Assembly: GCA_964019055.1 (NCBI GenBank)
Contig: OZ025214.1
Location: forward strand, 2,792,858 to 2,856,857
DNA from: Anthopleura xanthogrammica
Lineage: Eukaryota; Cnidaria; Anthozoa; Actiniaria; Actiniidae
Direction: 5' to 3'
Length of the DNA: 64,000 nucleotides
This document shows positions 48,544 through 64,000 of this stretch, one piece after another. Positions within the stretch are counted from its first letter, which is position 1. Every line of letters starts with the position of its first letter. A program made the translations under genes and the position numbers. The notes under the pieces were generated by a model. The model did no database searches and was not told the DNA's origin. It saw only the letters and a program-made list of their open reading frames with translations.

Positions 48544-49479
48544 TTATGAGCATGAGCAGGGCAAGAATTTTCTAAAGTAGTACAGAAAGACTCGTTGGAT
48601 TTCCTTCATTCGTAGGCAGTAAATACAAGGGTTAATAGACGAATTGATGTAGATAAAGATCCAAGTTATATCATAGGCATGGTTGACATCCTCAGTAAAA
48701 CCTTTGATTGAAAGCACTGCCTTGGTACAGATGAACGGTATGTACAGAAACACGGACAAGAACACTACGAACATGATCGTCGATGTCGATCTCTTGTATT
48801 TCTTGATATCAATCTTTGTGGTTTTCTGGTCGTTGGAAGCTTGGCTAACTGCTGCTACTTGCTGCTGAATTTGTCGTTGATGTCGCCGAACGAGCCGGTG
48901 AATTTTATACTGAATGACCATGATAATTGATAAACAAACAGTTACTATGGCAACTACCAGAATTGCCATCTTCCTCTCATCGACTCCAGCAAGCCAAAGA
49001 CCCACTAAAAATATACATAGAGGATAAAAACTGATATATGTTAAACAAACTCGCCAAATTGTGACAAACTGAATGTATTTGAGGTGGAGATAGAGAGCAA
49101 GAAAGCGTTCAACACTGACTAAAACCATAGTCAAGAAAGACACAGCAGAGAGAGTCCAGGAAATTGTCTCCTTGAGCGTCCAAAGGCTGCAATTAAACGA
49201 ACCAAAAATCACACCAACTTTGACAATAACCACTAAAGGTTGGACAACCAAACCAATGAGAAGATCACTGAGGGCAAGACAACACAGTACTGCGTAAGAT
49301 GGAGTCCTCAGTGACGGTGTACGACAGATTATCGCCAAAACTATCGCATTTGAAGTCATTGCAATGACACTAAAAACAGAACTGATAATAATCACTATCA
49401 TGTCGATGTGGAAATTCTTGGATGGTGGTAAGTTGTCCTGGTCCAGGGTCATAAAATAACAGCTACTATAGTTGTACAT
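48544..49479 (-). CDS. Intronless class A GPCR, tandem copy 2 (311 aa)
   Basis: Sister of the receptor at 44742-45677 with the same length, orientation and motifs (TSNAIVLA, LALSD, ERF, NPCIY). Of 26 amino-acid differences, only two fall in residues 1-135. The rest lie from the end of TM3 onward, with clusters around TM4-TM5 (136-180), intracellular loop 3 (217-230) and the C-terminal tail (300-310). Both frames are intact. Shared flanks run from about 60 bp downstream of the stop to about 530 bp upstream of the start, defining the duplicated unit. Its upstream flank holds the empty TTAA sites. Confidence 0.92.
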   Translation of the reverse strand: MYNYSSCYFMTLDQDNLPPSKNFHIDMIVIIISSVFSVIAMTSNAIVLAIICRTPSLRTPSYAVLCCLALSDLLIGLVVQPLVVIVKVGVIFGSFNCSLWTLKETISWTLSAVSFLTMVLVSVERFLALYLHLKYIQFVTIWRVCLTYISFYPLCIFLVGLWLAGVDERKMAILVVAIVTVCLSIIMVIQYKIHRLVRRHQRQIQQQVAAVSQASNDQKTTKIDIKKYKRSTSTIMFVVFLSVFLYIPFICTKAVLSIKGFTEDVNHAYDITWIFIYINSSINPCIYCLRMKEIQRVFLYYFRKFLPCSCS

Positions 49480-50880
49480 GATCGAGATAAATCTCTCCCT
49501 TATCTTACAGACCGTCTTCTCTGATCAGTAGATGTGAATGATCAATCTTGATCAATCGCGCGACCATAGAGTTCAAGATTATCGTGAAGAAGACTTGCAT
49601 AATCATCCAAGCTGTCGATGAAGCTTTCGTGTTATCTTTTCTTTTCACTTTTCGTTTTGAGTTTTATTTTCTATCTAGCTAGTTCTAATTATAGGCATAA
49701 CATGCGAAAACCCATGCATGTGGCTGTAAATTGAACAAATACGACTCGCTGAAATAATCCAATATATTAAATTTTAAAAATGAGAGTGAAGGGATGTGTC
49801 TTTTAAAATATTCACTTAGGTTTCGCCTTATATCGCCTCATGTTTTTCCCCAGTAATATTAAGCTTCTTTGTGTAAATATAATTGTGAGTTTGAATGGCA
49901 GATACTGGGTCGGGCTATTCTGTCATTATAGCGGGTCCAAAATATTTAAAAATATATAATACATTATAATGATTAGCTTCCACTTTCAGTTAGAGGAAGA
50001 AAAACAATTTATTTGCTGAAATGGTATCAATTCTTTTATGTTGAGCCTATGACAACTGGTAACTAGTAATTCGTGAAACAGGTATTTGTTGCAGCCCTGC
50101 ACTGATTATACGAAACATGATAGCCCTCGGCAGCTATTACCCTGCCAAGATCTCAAAAAGATCTACAGTTCTTTCATTAACTACAGAATAAGATTAATGT
50201 GTCTTTTTTTAACCGTCGGTTGCCAAAAAATAGCGAAACATTTCAAACTTCCTGGGTTTACCGCAATAATGAGTCGAGGAAGTCATTCATAAAGAAATAG
50301 TGGTTTAAATATGAAATCGAAAACTCGTCATCCCCACTTTCTATTCATGATCACCACTGAATAATGTCAACATTGATATAGTCTTAAACCATTTTATTTA
50401 CTCGTTTCCCCGGTACTTATCTGCTTATAGTGTAGTTTCAGTTGACATAGCACGATGTCATATATTAACTTGATGGTGGTACAGCATTGGTATTAATTTC
50501 GAACTGTCGGTGATATTTTATCATTATGAGATTATATCTCAATTTATTCATTATCACAAGATGCATTGTGTTTGTTTACCGGCCGTCTTTCTTTTTAAAA
50601 ACCTTTTAACCAGTTAACCGAATTTATTACTGAACATCCCACTTTCATTCACGAAAAATTGGCCGCAGTGGCATAAACTTTTTTCAGCTTTCCTTATTTC
50701 GAAAAAAAAAAAAATAGTAATAGTAAAATTATGTTTTCGTTGTTAAAATTAAAACATTTTCAGTACAGCTTTCCGTCTATTTCGAGTCATTGGTTTTAGA
50801 GGTGAATATTTATGACTTTCGCATTGCATCATGGGTGTCTCGTTTTCGTCAAGTGCTGGACTGAGGTCATCGTGTGGTCT
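49480..50880. other. Upstream flank of GPCR copy 2 and 3' flank of the ferlin gene
   Basis: The first roughly 530 bp match the flank of GPCR copy 1 without its insertions. The remainder is AT-rich; no gene was seen. It probably includes the ferlin 3' UTR next to 50881. Confidence 0.55.
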
Positions 50881-63976
<13,096 letters not shown>

Positions 63977-64000
63977 CTACAAGAAAAATATGGTTAATAG

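Overview
The window is eukaryotic nuclear DNA, most likely from an anthozoan cnidarian (a coral or sea-anemone relative). The evidence is AT-rich sequence, canonical GT-AG introns of about 0.1-2.5 kb, clear animal orthologs (SLK/STK10 kinase, exportin-7, a dysferlin/myoferlin-type ferlin), intronless class A GPCRs including a tandem pair, and a very dense load of short inverted-repeat elements. The lineage call is inference; the gene calls rest on exon-by-exon reading with splice phases that close.

Layout. (1) 1133-2143 (+): intronless class A GPCR, followed by tandem repeats at 2.15-2.37, 3.3-3.6 and 4.37-4.83 kb. (2) 4977-17655 (-): complete STE20-family kinase of the SLK/STK10 type, 21 coding exons, 1141 aa. 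(3) 17656-19325: 1.7 kb divergent intergenic region. (4) 19326-35775 (+): complete exportin-7, 34 coding exons, 1091 aa. (5) 38648-40900 (-): three-exon gene for a secreted Cys/Pro/Met-rich protein with four CC-x-PG blocks and a SEA-like C-terminus, not recognised as a named family. (6) 44742-45677 and 48544-49479 (-): tandemly duplicated intronless GPCRs, 311 aa each, 285 of 311 residues identical. (7) 50881 to the right edge (-): the 3' part (22 exons, about 901 aa) of a type-1 ferlin running from the end of a C2 domain through three further C2 domains to a C-terminal tail anchor; its 5' part lies beyond base 64000.

The genes do not form a functional pathway; they are ordinary animal neighbours. 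SLK and exportin-7 are head to head and may share regulatory DNA. Exportin-7 and the secreted-protein gene are convergent.

The most distinctive content is repeat biology. At least eight families of short palindromic elements lie in introns. One family has eight copies here, others five and three. The paralogous GPCR flanks show two insertions flanked by TTAA, with matching empty TTAA sites in the sister copy. One 78-bp hairpin carries a 9-bp target duplication. Several introns hold long simple or minisatellite arrays, including a 2.1 kb 16-bp satellite and a pure (GGGAGA)n tract, both starting within about 20 bp of a splice donor. I found no rRNA or tRNA genes, CRISPR arrays or viral genes. 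The candidate novelty is the Cys/Pro-rich secreted protein and the TTAA elements with their paralogous empty sites.
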